Both the position numbers and the translations under genes were made by a program. From Paenibacillus castaneae (lineage in GTDB: Bacteria > Bacillota > Bacilli > Paenibacillales > Paenibacillaceae), in contig NZ_KZ614144.1 of assembly GCF_002884445.1 (NCBI RefSeq), positions 5,004,094 to 5,068,093 on the forward strand: 64,000 bases of DNA, written 5' to 3'. This document shows, in pieces, positions 51,331-60,097 of the stretch. The first letter of the stretch is position 1; each line of letters begins with the position of its first letter. Under the pieces are notes generated by a model. It saw only the letters and a list, made by a program, of their open reading frames with translations, was not told where the DNA came from and ran no database searches.

Positions 51331-53560
51331 AACGGTTGCCGACAACCTTTCCTTCCAATAGTCCAAATCGGCCTAATACCTTCATTAGCCCGGGCACAAA
51401 CCAAAGCTCAGCAGACACCTGCACTTCTCCTGTTACCCCGCTCGGTACCGCAGACAATGTCGCTTCGCTGTTCTGTTCAATGACCGCAATCATACGAGCC
51501 AGCCTTTCTTTCTCATCCGCGCTATGCATCAGCATAAATAGCCTTAAGTAATCATTGTAGGAAAGCTCAACCTTCACATATTTGGACAGAGGTGCCGTCC
51601 CTTTGTTTGTGAATGCCAACATATCCTCCATTGTTTTCTCTAAACCATAAATAAGTGCTGCGGACAAAATAAGCAGTGGATGACCAAGCGATCTGCTTTC
51701 AATAAGTCCTTCCATCGTCCTAACGGCAAGGCGTACAGCAAATAATTCGCCATACGCTGCGGCTATATTTCCGATAGGATTATGAAATCCGTAAATGATA
51801 TATTCTACTTCTTGATTATGAAAGGATATCGCGTTCGATAGTTCTTCCAGCTCTCCATCCTTCATCATAGATCGCAGATTTTGCGGTGCAAACGCTGTAT
51901 AATGGTGAACCACATATTCGCCATAATAGAGTGAATCTCTTGTTCGCTCCAGCATATCCCCCATTCCTGCAAACAAGCCGCTCATGAGCTCGGTTGACTG
52001 CTCAGCTTCCTCATGGGCATCTTTAGCTTGGTCGGAAGCGGTTATCTTCTTCGCCTCATTCGACTGCTGATTAAAAAGCAGATTAGCTTCAAAATGCTTC
52101 TTAACTTCGTCGAATGGCTTAGTATGCTCCTCCGATTGAGGAACGGAAGAAAATCCACGCAGCATGCTGCGTGCTTGCTTCCAGAGAGAACCAGCCTGAT
52201 TCTCCTGCTGCTTGAGCTTTTTTTTCACATCTGTATTCTCCAGCTCTTCTACTCGCTTCATGATCACAGATGCTGGTTGTATATAATTCACCTCATAACG
52301 GCTATAAGCAGCTCTTAGAGCCTGAACGCTTTGAAGCAATGAATCCGCATATGCTGCATTAAGCGGCCTGTCCAACGAAGATGAACTTCTCGAATGAAAA
52401 ACGGCTGCCTCCCCATCGAGAGCCGCAAATACATTTCCTTGCTCTACCAGTTCTTCTTCATAGACGGTAAACCAGCTGTCAGGCAATATAAGCTCATCAA
52501 CTGCCCCTTTGATTTGTTCAAGCTCAGACGCCGCGTTTGTCGGAACATCATGCTGGTCATAGTCTTCCAATGGATTATTGCTCACTTTATCGTAGCCTGC
52601 ATTCGCTTCTAATTGACTTGCTTGGTCAACAAGCTGCCTCATTTCCTCATTGAGCACCCTTGCTGCTTCCAGCTCCTTTAATGCCTCTGCTTGCAGCCTT
52701 ATCTGCTCTTTCAGCGTCTCATCGCTAATCCACTTCAGCTCCGCAGCTAACAATCTGGATTTATCCTCATACGTAGCAATCTCATGGGTGTACTTCGGTT
52801 TTCCTCCCCCAGGAAGCGATTGATCATAGGTAACCTGCTCTACATAAAGTTTGTATTCATTAGCGACTAGCAGAATCGAATGTACGCCTATAGGAACCAT
52901 ATTTGGATTCATCGGAATCATGGCCTCTATACCGCTTCCGCTTACTATTGCAGCCGCCTTCTGCTGATGCTGTAACACCCGTGCAAGATGCGCTTCACGC
53001 TTTTCGTACAGTTTCCGCATGCTCTCAAGCAAGTTGACAGTTAGCGTCGCTTCCTTCATTGCTCCAGCCATCGGTGCAAACCTAGCAGCAAGCTCCAGCG
53101 TAAAATCAATCGGAGCCTTGTACTTCATTTCTTCGAGCACTTGTCTGGCAAATACATCATGATTGCCAAGAAATGCAGATGATTGAAGCTTAGGTGCTTC
53201 TACCTTCAATTGCACCATTCTCTGTGTCTGTTTCCTTAAACCTTGTTCCAATTCCGTGTTTCTTTTCATCGCTTCCGCGAAGATCGTCTGACCGTCTGTC
53301 CCCCCGCGGCCAAACAACCCATATTTCTCATATAATGCTGTGTCATAAGCAGAAAGGACGGAACGCACGCTGGAGCGGACAGCATCATCAGCAAGCTTAT
53401 GCATAGCTGCAATTCGGGCATAATCAATGAGCAAAGAAAAGAACAGCAGCAGTGACGACAATACAATAACGGCAAATACAGTTACTGCCCCATCATCACG
53501 CAGCAATAATCTCCGAAGGCTCTGAATGCTTATTCCTTTGTCATGATTTCCCGCGGCCAT
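51296..53560 (-). CDS. TadG/DUF5702-like minor pilin protein
   Basis: The 754-residue protein starts with RDDGAVTVFAVIVLSSLLLF, an N-terminal hydrophobic pilin-like helix, and IDYARIAAMHKLADDAVRSS that follows in this family. Most of the rest is alpha-helical with coiled-coil-like, Glu/Lys-rich stretches (about residues 250-330 and 480-530). Members are thought to be exported with Tad pili; function unknown. AGGAGG lies ten bases before the ATG at 53560, and an ATG nine codons upstream is inside that region. Confidence 0.8.
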   Translation of the reverse strand: MAAGNHDKGISIQSLRRLLLRDDGAVTVFAVIVLSSLLLFFSLLIDYARIAAMHKLADDAVRSSVRSVLSAYDTALYEKYGLFGRGGTDGQTIFAEAMKRNTELEQGLRKQTQRMVQLKVEAPKLQSSAFLGNHDVFARQVLEEMKYKAPIDFTLELAARFAPMAGAMKEATLTVNLLESMRKLYEKREAHLARVLQHQQKAAAIVSGSGIEAMIPMNPNMVPIGVHSILLVANEYKLYVEQVTYDQSLPGGGKPKYTHEIATYEDKSRLLAAELKWISDETLKEQIRLQAEALKELEAARVLNEEMRQLVDQASQLEANAGYDKVSNNPLEDYDQHDVPTNAASELEQIKGAVDELILPDSWFTVYEEELVEQGNVFAALDGEAAVFHSRSSSSLDRPLNAAYADSLLQSVQALRAAYSRYEVNYIQPASVIMKRVEELENTDVKKKLKQQENQAGSLWKQARSMLRGFSSVPQSEEHTKPFDEVKKHFEANLLFNQQSNEAKKITASDQAKDAHEEAEQSTELMSGLFAGMGDMLERTRDSLYYGEYVVHHYTAFAPQNLRSMMKDGELEELSNAISFHNQEVEYIIYGFHNPIGNIAAAYGELFAVRLAVRTMEGLIESRSLGHPLLILSAALIYGLEKTMEDMLAFTNKGTAPLSKYVKVELSYNDYLRLFMLMHSADEKERLARMIAVIEQNSEATLSAVPSGVTGEVQVSAELWFVPGLMKVLGRFGLLEGKVVGNRYETTQTIGLSY

Positions 53561-53610
53561 AATCGCTTCGCCTCCTAGTATCTGCAAGTCTGCCCGTTTC
53601 GCAGCTTAGC

Positions 53611-54330
53611 TTATTGCTTATGAGCTGAATTATCGCCTTGATAAGGCGCAAGAGCCTTTCCTGCTTGAGACTTGGCTTGTGCTGCCCCGCCTTCTTTTTT
53701 GGCAAATTTAGAGGAATAATACCTTACAAGATCAATGCTGCGGATAAATTCTGTAGGATCTACAATAGAAGCAGCAGCTGCGGTTTTAGGTTCTCGCTTC
53801 AGCCAGCTTTGCTCCAGTGTTCCTAATGATAGGGGCTGCTTGAGCTTCACTTCGATCGATCTTTTCAGTAAACCTCGTGAATAGCTGATCTGACCCTCAT
53901 GTACAAGACCGGCATGCGTCAGCCACTGGGCAGCCTGCTTCATTTTGCGAAGAGATAATTGATTATTTTCATTATTGGACTCAAGGGGCAGAGAGACTGT
54001 TAGTTCCTGACTTTCGCCCCCCAAGCCAAACAAGCTGCTTAGCATTTCGTCTTCTGTCATTCTCCAATACAAGCCATCATGCTGCGATTCGCTGAGCATG
54101 CCGCTCTTCGGTGCGCGAAAGCTGTTATCCCAACTAAAGGCAGCACGCTCAGCCGTTGTTGATGCTGCATAATAAAGAATGACCTTCTGATACATATACA
54201 TCCCGAAAATGATAAAGAGCAGAATGAGAGCCAACAATAGCGGAAAAACAAGCGTGGACTCCAATGTAAAGCTGCCCTGCTCCTTTTTTAGCCATCGCAA
54301 GAGCTGTTGTCTATATGTATTCCTGCTCAC
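53611..54330 (-). CDS. tadE: TadE-like pseudopilin
   Basis: A 239-residue exported protein. KKEQGSFTLESTLVFPLLLA shows the G-x-x-x-x-E prepilin signature followed by a hydrophobic helix and YYAASTTAERAAFSWDN, typical of TadE. The remainder is a soluble domain. The GTG at 54330 lies five bases from GGTGA; a GTG at 54339 would overlap that site. It follows the Flp-like pilin gene by 12 bp. Confidence 0.78.
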   Translation of the reverse strand: MSRNTYRQQLLRWLKKEQGSFTLESTLVFPLLLALILLFIIFGMYMYQKVILYYAASTTAERAAFSWDNSFRAPKSGMLSESQHDGLYWRMTEDEMLSSLFGLGGESQELTVSLPLESNNENNQLSLRKMKQAAQWLTHAGLVHEGQISYSRGLLKRSIEVKLKQPLSLGTLEQSWLKREPKTAAAASIVDPTEFIRSIDLVRYYSSKFAKKEGGAAQAKSQAGKALAPYQGDNSAHKQ

Positions 54331-54342
54331 TTTTCTCACCCG

Positions 54343-54528
54343 CTAGCCAAAAATTTTGTCCGCCTCATCATCCGCTTTACCCATCAATCTCTCAATTAAG
54401 TCAATGATCCAATCCTTGAACAAAAGGGCAATAATAATGACAACCGCAATAATTAGAATAATTTCCAGTGTTCCTAGCCCTTCCTCCTGCTTCCAAAAAG
54501 ACCGTATCGCATTTCCTAGTTTTTTCAT
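54343..54528 (-). CDS. flp: Flp-like major pilin
   Basis: The 61-residue prepilin MKKLGNAIRSFWKQEEGLGT carries a short basic leader, the Gly-x4-Glu processing site (GLGTLE) and a hydrophobic helix (about residues 22-42), followed by a short charged tail. This matches the Flp1-like type IVb pilin family. AGGAAGT precedes the ATG. It lies between tadC (25 bp upstream) and the tadE gene, so it is likely the main filament subunit. Confidence 0.9.
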   Translation of the reverse strand: MKKLGNAIRSFWKQEEGLGTLEIILIIAVVIIIALLFKDWIIDLIERLMGKADDEADKIFG

Positions 54529-54553
54529 TGTCCAACTTCCTCTCCATTAATAG

Positions 54554-55438
54554 TTAAGACATAAGCAAAACAGCTGGCGATGCTACTAAAATCATGAGCA
54601 CAAGCAAAATACCTACTAGAGGGAATACAAGCTTAGATGATGCTTGCTCGCCCTTTGATCTTGCAATTGCTTTGCGTTTCTCCCATAGCGTATAAGACAG
54701 CTCTCGCAATGCGAGCACGAAATGCTCGCCTCCACGGCGATAATTAAGCAGCAATACAGTCGTGAAAATCGACACTTCCTGCACGGCACAGCGTCGGTTG
54801 AATCTCTCCAATGCGGAGCTGAAGGAATGTCCGTTGCGAATGGAAGCTACTGCATCGCCCCATTCTTTATAAAGCGGATGCTGCTCCAGCTCCTTGCCTT
54901 CTAAGCAGCGTGCCAATGCAAGCTGCACGGTCTCACCCGCACCAACAAGCAGCATAAGCTTGCTTAGCATATTCGGCAGCTCCGTAATCATTTGCTGCTT
55001 CCGCTCCTCGACCTTGCGTCCCGCTTCCATGATGGGCCGCAGAGCGAGCAATATGCCAAACAGCAGTCCCATTATAAGGAGCAAGGGCTCTTTCCCCACC
55101 AAGCTGAGCCAAGCGCAGCCTGTCAGCGCTGCATATCCGCTGCCAATAGAAGCCGCGGCCTCTGCTTTCGTTCGCTCGATGGACCAATCACTCTCTTTCA
55201 ATACGAGAAGCTTCATATGATAGCTGTTCAAGGTAAGCTGCAGTGAATCGAATACATGCAGCTTTTCAAGCATTTGTCTGAATGGTTGAATCATGAAGAG
55301 CTGCTTCAGCCCCTGATCCGATTTATGCATTTGACGATTTCTGCCCAAAATCTGAACCCATGCTATTTGCAGAGCCTTCGTTCCTGCAATGTATAACCAA
55401 ATTGCCGTTAAAATCATAGCAGCAATTGCTGCAGCCAT
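54554..55438 (-). CDS. tadC: Tad pilus assembly membrane protein TadC
   Basis: A 294-residue GspF/T2SF-domain protein, with hydrophobic spans at the N-terminus, middle (residues 103-135) and C-terminus. The T2SF core contains ELPNMLSKLMLLVGAGETVQLAL and the FNRRCAVQEVSIFTTVLLLN region. With TadB it forms the inner-membrane platform driven by TadA. It lies 18 bp after tadB. Confidence 0.88.
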   Translation of the reverse strand: MAAAIAAMILTAIWLYIAGTKALQIAWVQILGRNRQMHKSDQGLKQLFMIQPFRQMLEKLHVFDSLQLTLNSYHMKLLVLKESDWSIERTKAEAAASIGSGYAALTGCAWLSLVGKEPLLLIMGLLFGILLALRPIMEAGRKVEERKQQMITELPNMLSKLMLLVGAGETVQLALARCLEGKELEQHPLYKEWGDAVASIRNGHSFSSALERFNRRCAVQEVSIFTTVLLLNYRRGGEHFVLALRELSYTLWEKRKAIARSKGEQASSKLVFPLVGILLVLMILVASPAVLLMS

Positions 55439-55456
55439 TGTCCTCCTCCTTCCCTG

Positions 55457-56320
55457 CTACATTCGAATGCTCATCATTTTTGTCATAATCCAGAAGCATA
55501 GAAGCAGCAGAAACAGCGCTGCTGTTAATAATAAATAACCTGCACCTTTGTATAGTGGAGCCATATAATCTGGGGCAGCGAGGCTTAGAAAAGCAAGAAA
55601 GACGAATGGTACTGCCATCATGATTCGTCCCTCGAACCTTTTCTGAGCGATCATAACGGCAATTTCCTGTTCTATTTCTAGTTTTTCACCTATAATGACC
55701 GACGTCCGCTTCATGACCTCCAGCAAATCTCCGCCAGTACGCTTGCACGCTGCCAGCGCATCAACAAACTGTGTAATCTCGTCGACATGCGCTCGATCAG
55801 CAAAGTTGCGAAGCGCATATTCCAGCGGCTCGGCGTTTTCAAGACGAAAGCGCACAATTTGGAACTCCCACAGCAGTTCCGTTCGGGAGTCGGGATAAAG
55901 CAGTTTCAAATCGTCAAGCGTAGCTAAAAAAGCATTTTCCAGTGATCGTCCTGCTGCTAATGATGAGGTTAATGAAAATAACGCTTCTTTAAATTGAAGC
56001 TTCAATCTCTCCTTGCGCTTCAGAAGCAGTGCATCCCTCCTTAACCTAGGAGCAAGAACACCGCTGATTGCTGCCGCGCATGAAATGATCAAAGAGTGAT
56101 AGAACAAGTAAACAGCGGCAAACATGATTGTGGCAGCTATGATAGCCGTTATAAGAAACTGATTCCGGCTTAAATGGTATTTCCCATAATCCATTAAGAG
56201 ACGTCCTGCGCGAATATCGGCTAATACCACATTATTTTCCCAGCAGCACCATTCCAGAAATCTCTGTACTTTGCCTATTTCCGATTGCTTCCTTAGCTTC
56301 AATTTGCTTGATCCTGTCAT
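55457..56320 (-). CDS. tadB: Tad pilus assembly membrane protein TadB
   Basis: A 287-residue T2SF-domain platform protein. Two spans lie near residues 45-80 and two near the C-terminus; the cytoplasmic domain contains FKEALFSLTSSLAAGRSLEN and FADRAHVDEITQFVDALAAC with KRTGGDLLEVMKRTS. The ATG at 56320 overlaps the tadA stop by four bases and has GGGGTGA at good distance; the upstream ATG is not favoured. Confidence 0.9.
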   Translation of the reverse strand: MTGSSKLKLRKQSEIGKVQRFLEWCCWENNVVLADIRAGRLLMDYGKYHLSRNQFLITAIIAATIMFAAVYLFYHSLIISCAAAISGVLAPRLRRDALLLKRKERLKLQFKEALFSLTSSLAAGRSLENAFLATLDDLKLLYPDSRTELLWEFQIVRFRLENAEPLEYALRNFADRAHVDEITQFVDALAACKRTGGDLLEVMKRTSVIIGEKLEIEQEIAVMIAQKRFEGRIMMAVPFVFLAFLSLAAPDYMAPLYKGAGYLLLTAALFLLLLCFWIMTKMMSIRM

Positions 56321-57540
56321 CCGATCGTCACCCCAGACCATGCTGCTTTACCTGCCATAACCAGCTTGTCCGTTCGGGTTAGAGAGTTGCCAGTCGCTCT
56401 AAGGCCTCCAATTATATTCCCATCTGCTTCGCCCTCCTCCTCAAATACAAAAAGCGGGTTCAGCAGCACCTCGCCGCCTTCCATTCCTTTGATTTCGGAG
56501 ATATCTGTAACCTTACGCGAACGATCTCGGAACCTCGATAAATGAATAATAATATCAATAGCCGAAGCAATTTGCTGGCGAATCACCTGCACAGGCAGGT
56601 CGGCAGCGCTGAGCACCATCGTCTCAAGCCGGGCAACCATGTCCTTAGCTCCATTGCTATGGCCGGTTGACATAGAACCAGAATGGCCTGTATTGAGTGC
56701 TTGAAGCATATCCAGCGCCTCCCCGCCGCGCACCTCGCCGACGATAATACGATTAGGCCTCATCCGAAGCGACGCTCGAATAAGATCGCGAATTGTAATC
56801 TCGCCTTTGCCTTCCGTATTCGCATTACGAGTTTCCATTGAGACCAAATTAGGCAGCGTGCGAATCTGAAGCTCTGCCGAATCCTCAATCGTAACGATTC
56901 GCTCATCTATCGGTATAAACTGAGATAGTGCATTCAGAAATGTTGTTTTGCCCGTTCCCGTTCCTCCGCTTATAAAGATGTTATACTGAGCGCCAATCAG
57001 CTCTTTCAGGAAATCAGCCGCTTCCGAGGTGAGTGATCCGATCGATACAAGCTGCTCCATTGCCAGCGGCTGCTCAGGAAATTTCCGTATCGTCATGCAC
57101 GGGCCCTTCAATGCAACGGGCGGCAAAACGACATGTACCCGAGAGCCGTCCTTCAGACGCGCATCCACAATGGGCGAAGATTCATTCACGACGCGATTTA
57201 CGCTGGCGACGACGGTCTGAATCAAATCCTCCAAGCGCTCCCTGCTTTCAAACGAAACAGGCAGCAGTGACATTCGTCCATTACGTTCGACAAATATTTC
57301 AGCGTGGTGATTGATCATAATCTCGCTAATTGATGAATCCTCCATTAATGGCTGCAAAATATCCAATCCTCTAAAGGAATGAAACAGCCTTCGCACCAGC
57401 TTAACCTTCTCTGTCGCCGTCAGCGGATTTCGCTCGCACCACTCGAATACAATACCCTCCGCTATTCGCATAAGGCTGTCATCCGATAAGGAGCTGCTAA
57501 AATCGATCTTCGAACGAACCTTGTTGCGGAGCTCAAGCAC
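56317..57540 (-). CDS. tadA: Tad pilus ATPase TadA/CpaF
   Basis: The 407-residue secretion ATPase powers pilus assembly. Visible: DSSISEIMINHHAEIFVERN in the N-terminal domain, SGGTGTGKTTFLNAL (Walker A), VTIEDSAELQI (Asp box), RPNRIIVGEVRGGEALDMLQ (Walker B) and NTGHSGSMSTGHSNGA (His box). It starts at a GTG four bases after the TadZ-like gene stop, with no strong site of its own, so coupling is likely. Confidence 0.95.
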   Translation of the reverse strand: MLELRNKVRSKIDFSSSLSDDSLMRIAEGIVFEWCERNPLTATEKVKLVRRLFHSFRGLDILQPLMEDSSISEIMINHHAEIFVERNGRMSLLPVSFESRERLEDLIQTVVASVNRVVNESSPIVDARLKDGSRVHVVLPPVALKGPCMTIRKFPEQPLAMEQLVSIGSLTSEAADFLKELIGAQYNIFISGGTGTGKTTFLNALSQFIPIDERIVTIEDSAELQIRTLPNLVSMETRNANTEGKGEITIRDLIRASLRMRPNRIIVGEVRGGEALDMLQALNTGHSGSMSTGHSNGAKDMVARLETMVLSAADLPVQVIRQQIASAIDIIIHLSRFRDRSRKVTDISEIKGMEGGEVLLNPLFVFEEEGEADGNIIGGLRATGNSLTRTDKLVMAGKAAWSGVTIG

Positions 57541-57544
57541 CGTC

Positions 57545-58720
57545 TCATCGTTCAGCAGCTCTATCTCCTCCTTCCTTCATCATATATTTGAAGAGCTTGT
57601 CCACCGCTGCCCGGAATATAGGCGAGGATAGGAGCATCGCAGAGGAAATACCTCGCCACTCTGGAACTTCCGGCAAAACAACCGGCGAATGCGCTAATCC
57701 ATCCCATTCTGCTGCGCCAGTTGTTGAGGAAATAGCTGATCTATTTCGGACAAACAGAAATTTGCGCTTCAGTCTGCTGAACCTTTCACTCCATTTCTGC
57801 TCGCCATATCGTATTGCCAGCATTTGCTTGTTTCGTACGGATGCATCGTCATTTATTACCCAGAGCACTTGATCGGATTGCTCAAATACAGCCGTATGCA
57901 GCACATCCAATCCATCATCCAAATCAACGACAATGAGATCGTATTGACCAGAACGTGCAACAATGTCTATTAATTCAAGCGCATCCTCCGCACTTAGCGT
58001 CAGCCGATCCTCCAAGTTCGAGCAGGCCTCAATGTAATCCCCCTTCAGCAGCGGATGCCGCTTGCGATTGTCCATAAGCCATCTTACGGATTGCTCAGGC
58101 TGTGCTTTCATTCCATATAGCAGCTCAGAGAGCCCTTCACCATCAGTTCCTAAGGTGCTTTCAGTAGAGTTTATACCATCACTGCTTTGGAGCCTTCCCA
58201 GCCACGCATTAGCCGTATTCCATCTCTCCAAGTTCAGATAAAAGGTTCGATATTGATGAGAGCTTGCTGCGTGAACCAAATGCAAAGCCAAGGCTGTTTT
58301 TCCTGTGCCGCCTGATGCGGAGTAGACGGAGATTACTTTTACTGCTGAAGCTGTTGCCGATAATGCAGCCATTTGAGCTGGAAGAGCCGCAGCTCTTGCA
58401 TGAATCTCTGCTAAACGCTGCAGCAGCAGGGGAAGCGGCTGATATTGGTGCAGCTCATATGCCTCCTTGCTTTCACCCAGCTTCATGACGAGTGCGACGA
58501 TTGGTATATTTAAATTCATATCCTTAAGCTCGCTTAACAGTTCCGGCTGTGCGACCAGCAAATCGATTTTGTAGCCTTGTTTGACATATTGCTTATACGC
58601 CTCTGAATGCGTGAAGGCTGTTACCTGCCACTGCTCCCCGAGCGGACTATCGCGAACATAATCAGCCAGCCTCTTTAAATACTCCTGTTCCTTCACAACG
58701 AGCGCCAGCTGATATTTCAT
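57545..58720 (-). CDS. tadZ: CpaE/TadZ-like pilus localisation ATPase
   Basis: A 391-residue ParA/MinD-superfamily protein, first in the Tad operon. The N-terminal 125 residues have a receiver-like alpha/beta pattern lacking a clear phospho-Asp. The ATPase domain has SASGGTGKTALALHLVHAA (deviant Walker A) and DLIVVDLDDGLD in the position of Walker B. Such proteins position the pilus machine at a cell site. The ATG at 58720 follows GGAGGGG by ten bases. A terminator hairpin lies between it and the candidate promoter. Confidence 0.85.
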   Translation of the reverse strand: MKYQLALVVKEQEYLKRLADYVRDSPLGEQWQVTAFTHSEAYKQYVKQGYKIDLLVAQPELLSELKDMNLNIPIVALVMKLGESKEAYELHQYQPLPLLLQRLAEIHARAAALPAQMAALSATASAVKVISVYSASGGTGKTALALHLVHAASSHQYRTFYLNLERWNTANAWLGRLQSSDGINSTESTLGTDGEGLSELLYGMKAQPEQSVRWLMDNRKRHPLLKGDYIEACSNLEDRLTLSAEDALELIDIVARSGQYDLIVVDLDDGLDVLHTAVFEQSDQVLWVINDDASVRNKQMLAIRYGEQKWSERFSRLKRKFLFVRNRSAISSTTGAAEWDGLAHSPVVLPEVPEWRGISSAMLLSSPIFRAAVDKLFKYMMKEGGDRAAER

Positions 58721-58754
58721 CAACTGCAATCCCCTCCTCTCCGCAATGAAAACA

Positions 58755-58804
58755 CAAAAAAAGCACCATAGAAGGCGCAGATAGCTGCGGCCTTATACGG
58801 TGCT
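58755..58804 (-). terminator. terminator hairpin before the Tad operon
   Basis: On the minus strand AGCACC...GCAG / CTGC...GGTGCT form a roughly 19-bp stem with a CTAT loop (58804-58762), then seven Ts. It may end ndk or act as a Tad attenuator. Confidence 0.85.
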
Positions 58805-58832
58805 TCCGTGTTTGATTATTAACTTTTAATAA

Positions 58833-58862
58833 AATTTACCATATGGTTGTTCGATCCGTCAA
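58833..58862 (-). promoter_or_regulatory. candidate Tad operon promoter
   Basis: On the minus strand -35 TTGACG (58862-58857) and -10 TAAATT (58838-58833) are 18 bases apart, directly after the ndk stop codon. It would give a leader of about 105 nt that contains the terminator hairpin. Confidence 0.5.
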
Positions 58863-59261
58863 CTATTTAAAAAATAATTTAATTTCTCGCTCGGCGCTCT
58901 CTTCTGAATCCGCTCCATGTATGATATTGCTGGCTACATCGATTGCAAAATCACCTCGGATCGTTCCTGCAGCCGCTTCTGATGGGTTAGTAGCGCCAAT
59001 AAGCGCTCTTGCGTTTTTGATCGCATCCTTGCCTTCCCAAATCATAGCGAAAACGGGGCCTGACACAATAAAATCAACCAATTCATCAAAGAAGGCTTTA
59101 GCACGCAAATGCTCATAGTGATGCTCCGCATGCTCTCTCGTTAATTGAATTACTCTTGCATCCGAGAGTATGAAGCCCTTTTCTTCAAAACGGGTCACAA
59201 TACGTCCAACTAAACCTCGAGCATAACCATCAGGCTTGACCATTACAAACGTTCTTTCCAT
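58863..59261 (-). CDS. ndk: nucleoside diphosphate kinase
   Basis: Ndk balances nucleoside triphosphate pools by transferring the gamma phosphate via a phosphohistidine. The 132-residue protein has MVKPDGYARGLVGRI at its start and IRGDFAIDVASNIIHGADS with the catalytic His near the end. The C-terminus is about 15 residues shorter than the common 149-residue form but ends at a normal position. AAGGGGG lies upstream of the ATG. Confidence 0.95.
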   Translation of the reverse strand: MERTFVMVKPDGYARGLVGRIVTRFEEKGFILSDARVIQLTREHAEHHYEHLRAKAFFDELVDFIVSGPVFAMIWEGKDAIKNARALIGATNPSEAAAGTIRGDFAIDVASNIIHGADSEESAEREIKLFFK

Positions 59262-59296
59262 GTAAAATCCCCCTTTGTCTCTATCGGTATAGCCAT

Positions 59297-60097
59297 TTAT
59301 TTGTTAAGCCATTCAGTAATAATGCCAGCAGTTTCTTCAATAGCACGATTTGTTACATCGATAACGGGACAATCCAATGATTTCATGAACGCTTCAGCGT
59401 AATCAAGCTCCTCTTGAATACGCTCTGATGAAGCATATTGTGCTGATGCGGGCAGACCAAGCGTTTTTAGTCTTTCTGTACGAATTTCAAGCAGATGCTC
59501 CGCCTGCATCGTCAGACCAACAATCAGTCTGCCAGGGGCAGACTTTAATTCTTCAGGCGGTTTTACTTCCGGCATAAGCGGCAGATTAGCTGTCTTAATT
59601 CCTTTGTGTGACAAAAATATGCTAAGCGGCGTTTTTGAAGTTCGCGATACACCAATCAGCACCACTTGCGCTTGAATGAGGCCTCGCGCATCCTTGCCAT
59701 CATCGTATTTTACCGCAAATTCGATCGCATCCATCCTTCGATGGTAGGCATCATCCATCAGATGCAATAGTCCAGGCTCTCGCTTCGGGAAGCTTCCAAA
59801 AGTATCCACATAGGCTTGCATCATAGGACCCATTACATCCACTGCCCGCACGCCCGCTCTAAGCGCCTCTTCCTTCATCAGCTCACGAAGCTCTGGCTGG
59901 ACAAGCGTGTAGCTGATAAATCCGCCCGTGCTTACCGCTTCAGCTACAATGCGCAATATTTCGTCTTCGGACTTCAAATGACCATACCGTTTAATTTTCA
60001 CATGCTCAGATGGAAATTGCCGCAGGGTTGCCTTTGCAACCGCTTCCGCTGTTTCACCTACGGCATCGGAGCATACATAAATAGTTTGCTGTGTCAT
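59297..60097 (-). CDS. yqfL: pyruvate, phosphate dikinase/PEP synthase regulatory protein (PSRP)
   Basis: A bifunctional kinase/phosphorylase of 266 residues that switches PPDK or PEP synthase on and off by ADP-dependent phosphorylation. Visible: YVCSDAVGETAEAVAKATLR, the GVSRTSKTPLSIFLSHKG P-loop-like signature, and the NLPLMPEVKPPEEL block. Its ATG overlaps the ccpN stop by four bases, the same order as ccpN-yqfL in B. subtilis, linking it to gluconeogenic control. Confidence 0.93.
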   Translation of the reverse strand: MTQQTIYVCSDAVGETAEAVAKATLRQFPSEHVKIKRYGHLKSEDEILRIVAEAVSTGGFISYTLVQPELRELMKEEALRAGVRAVDVMGPMMQAYVDTFGSFPKREPGLLHLMDDAYHRRMDAIEFAVKYDDGKDARGLIQAQVVLIGVSRTSKTPLSIFLSHKGIKTANLPLMPEVKPPEELKSAPGRLIVGLTMQAEHLLEIRTERLKTLGLPASAQYASSERIQEELDYAEAFMKSLDCPVIDVTNRAIEETAGIITEWLNK

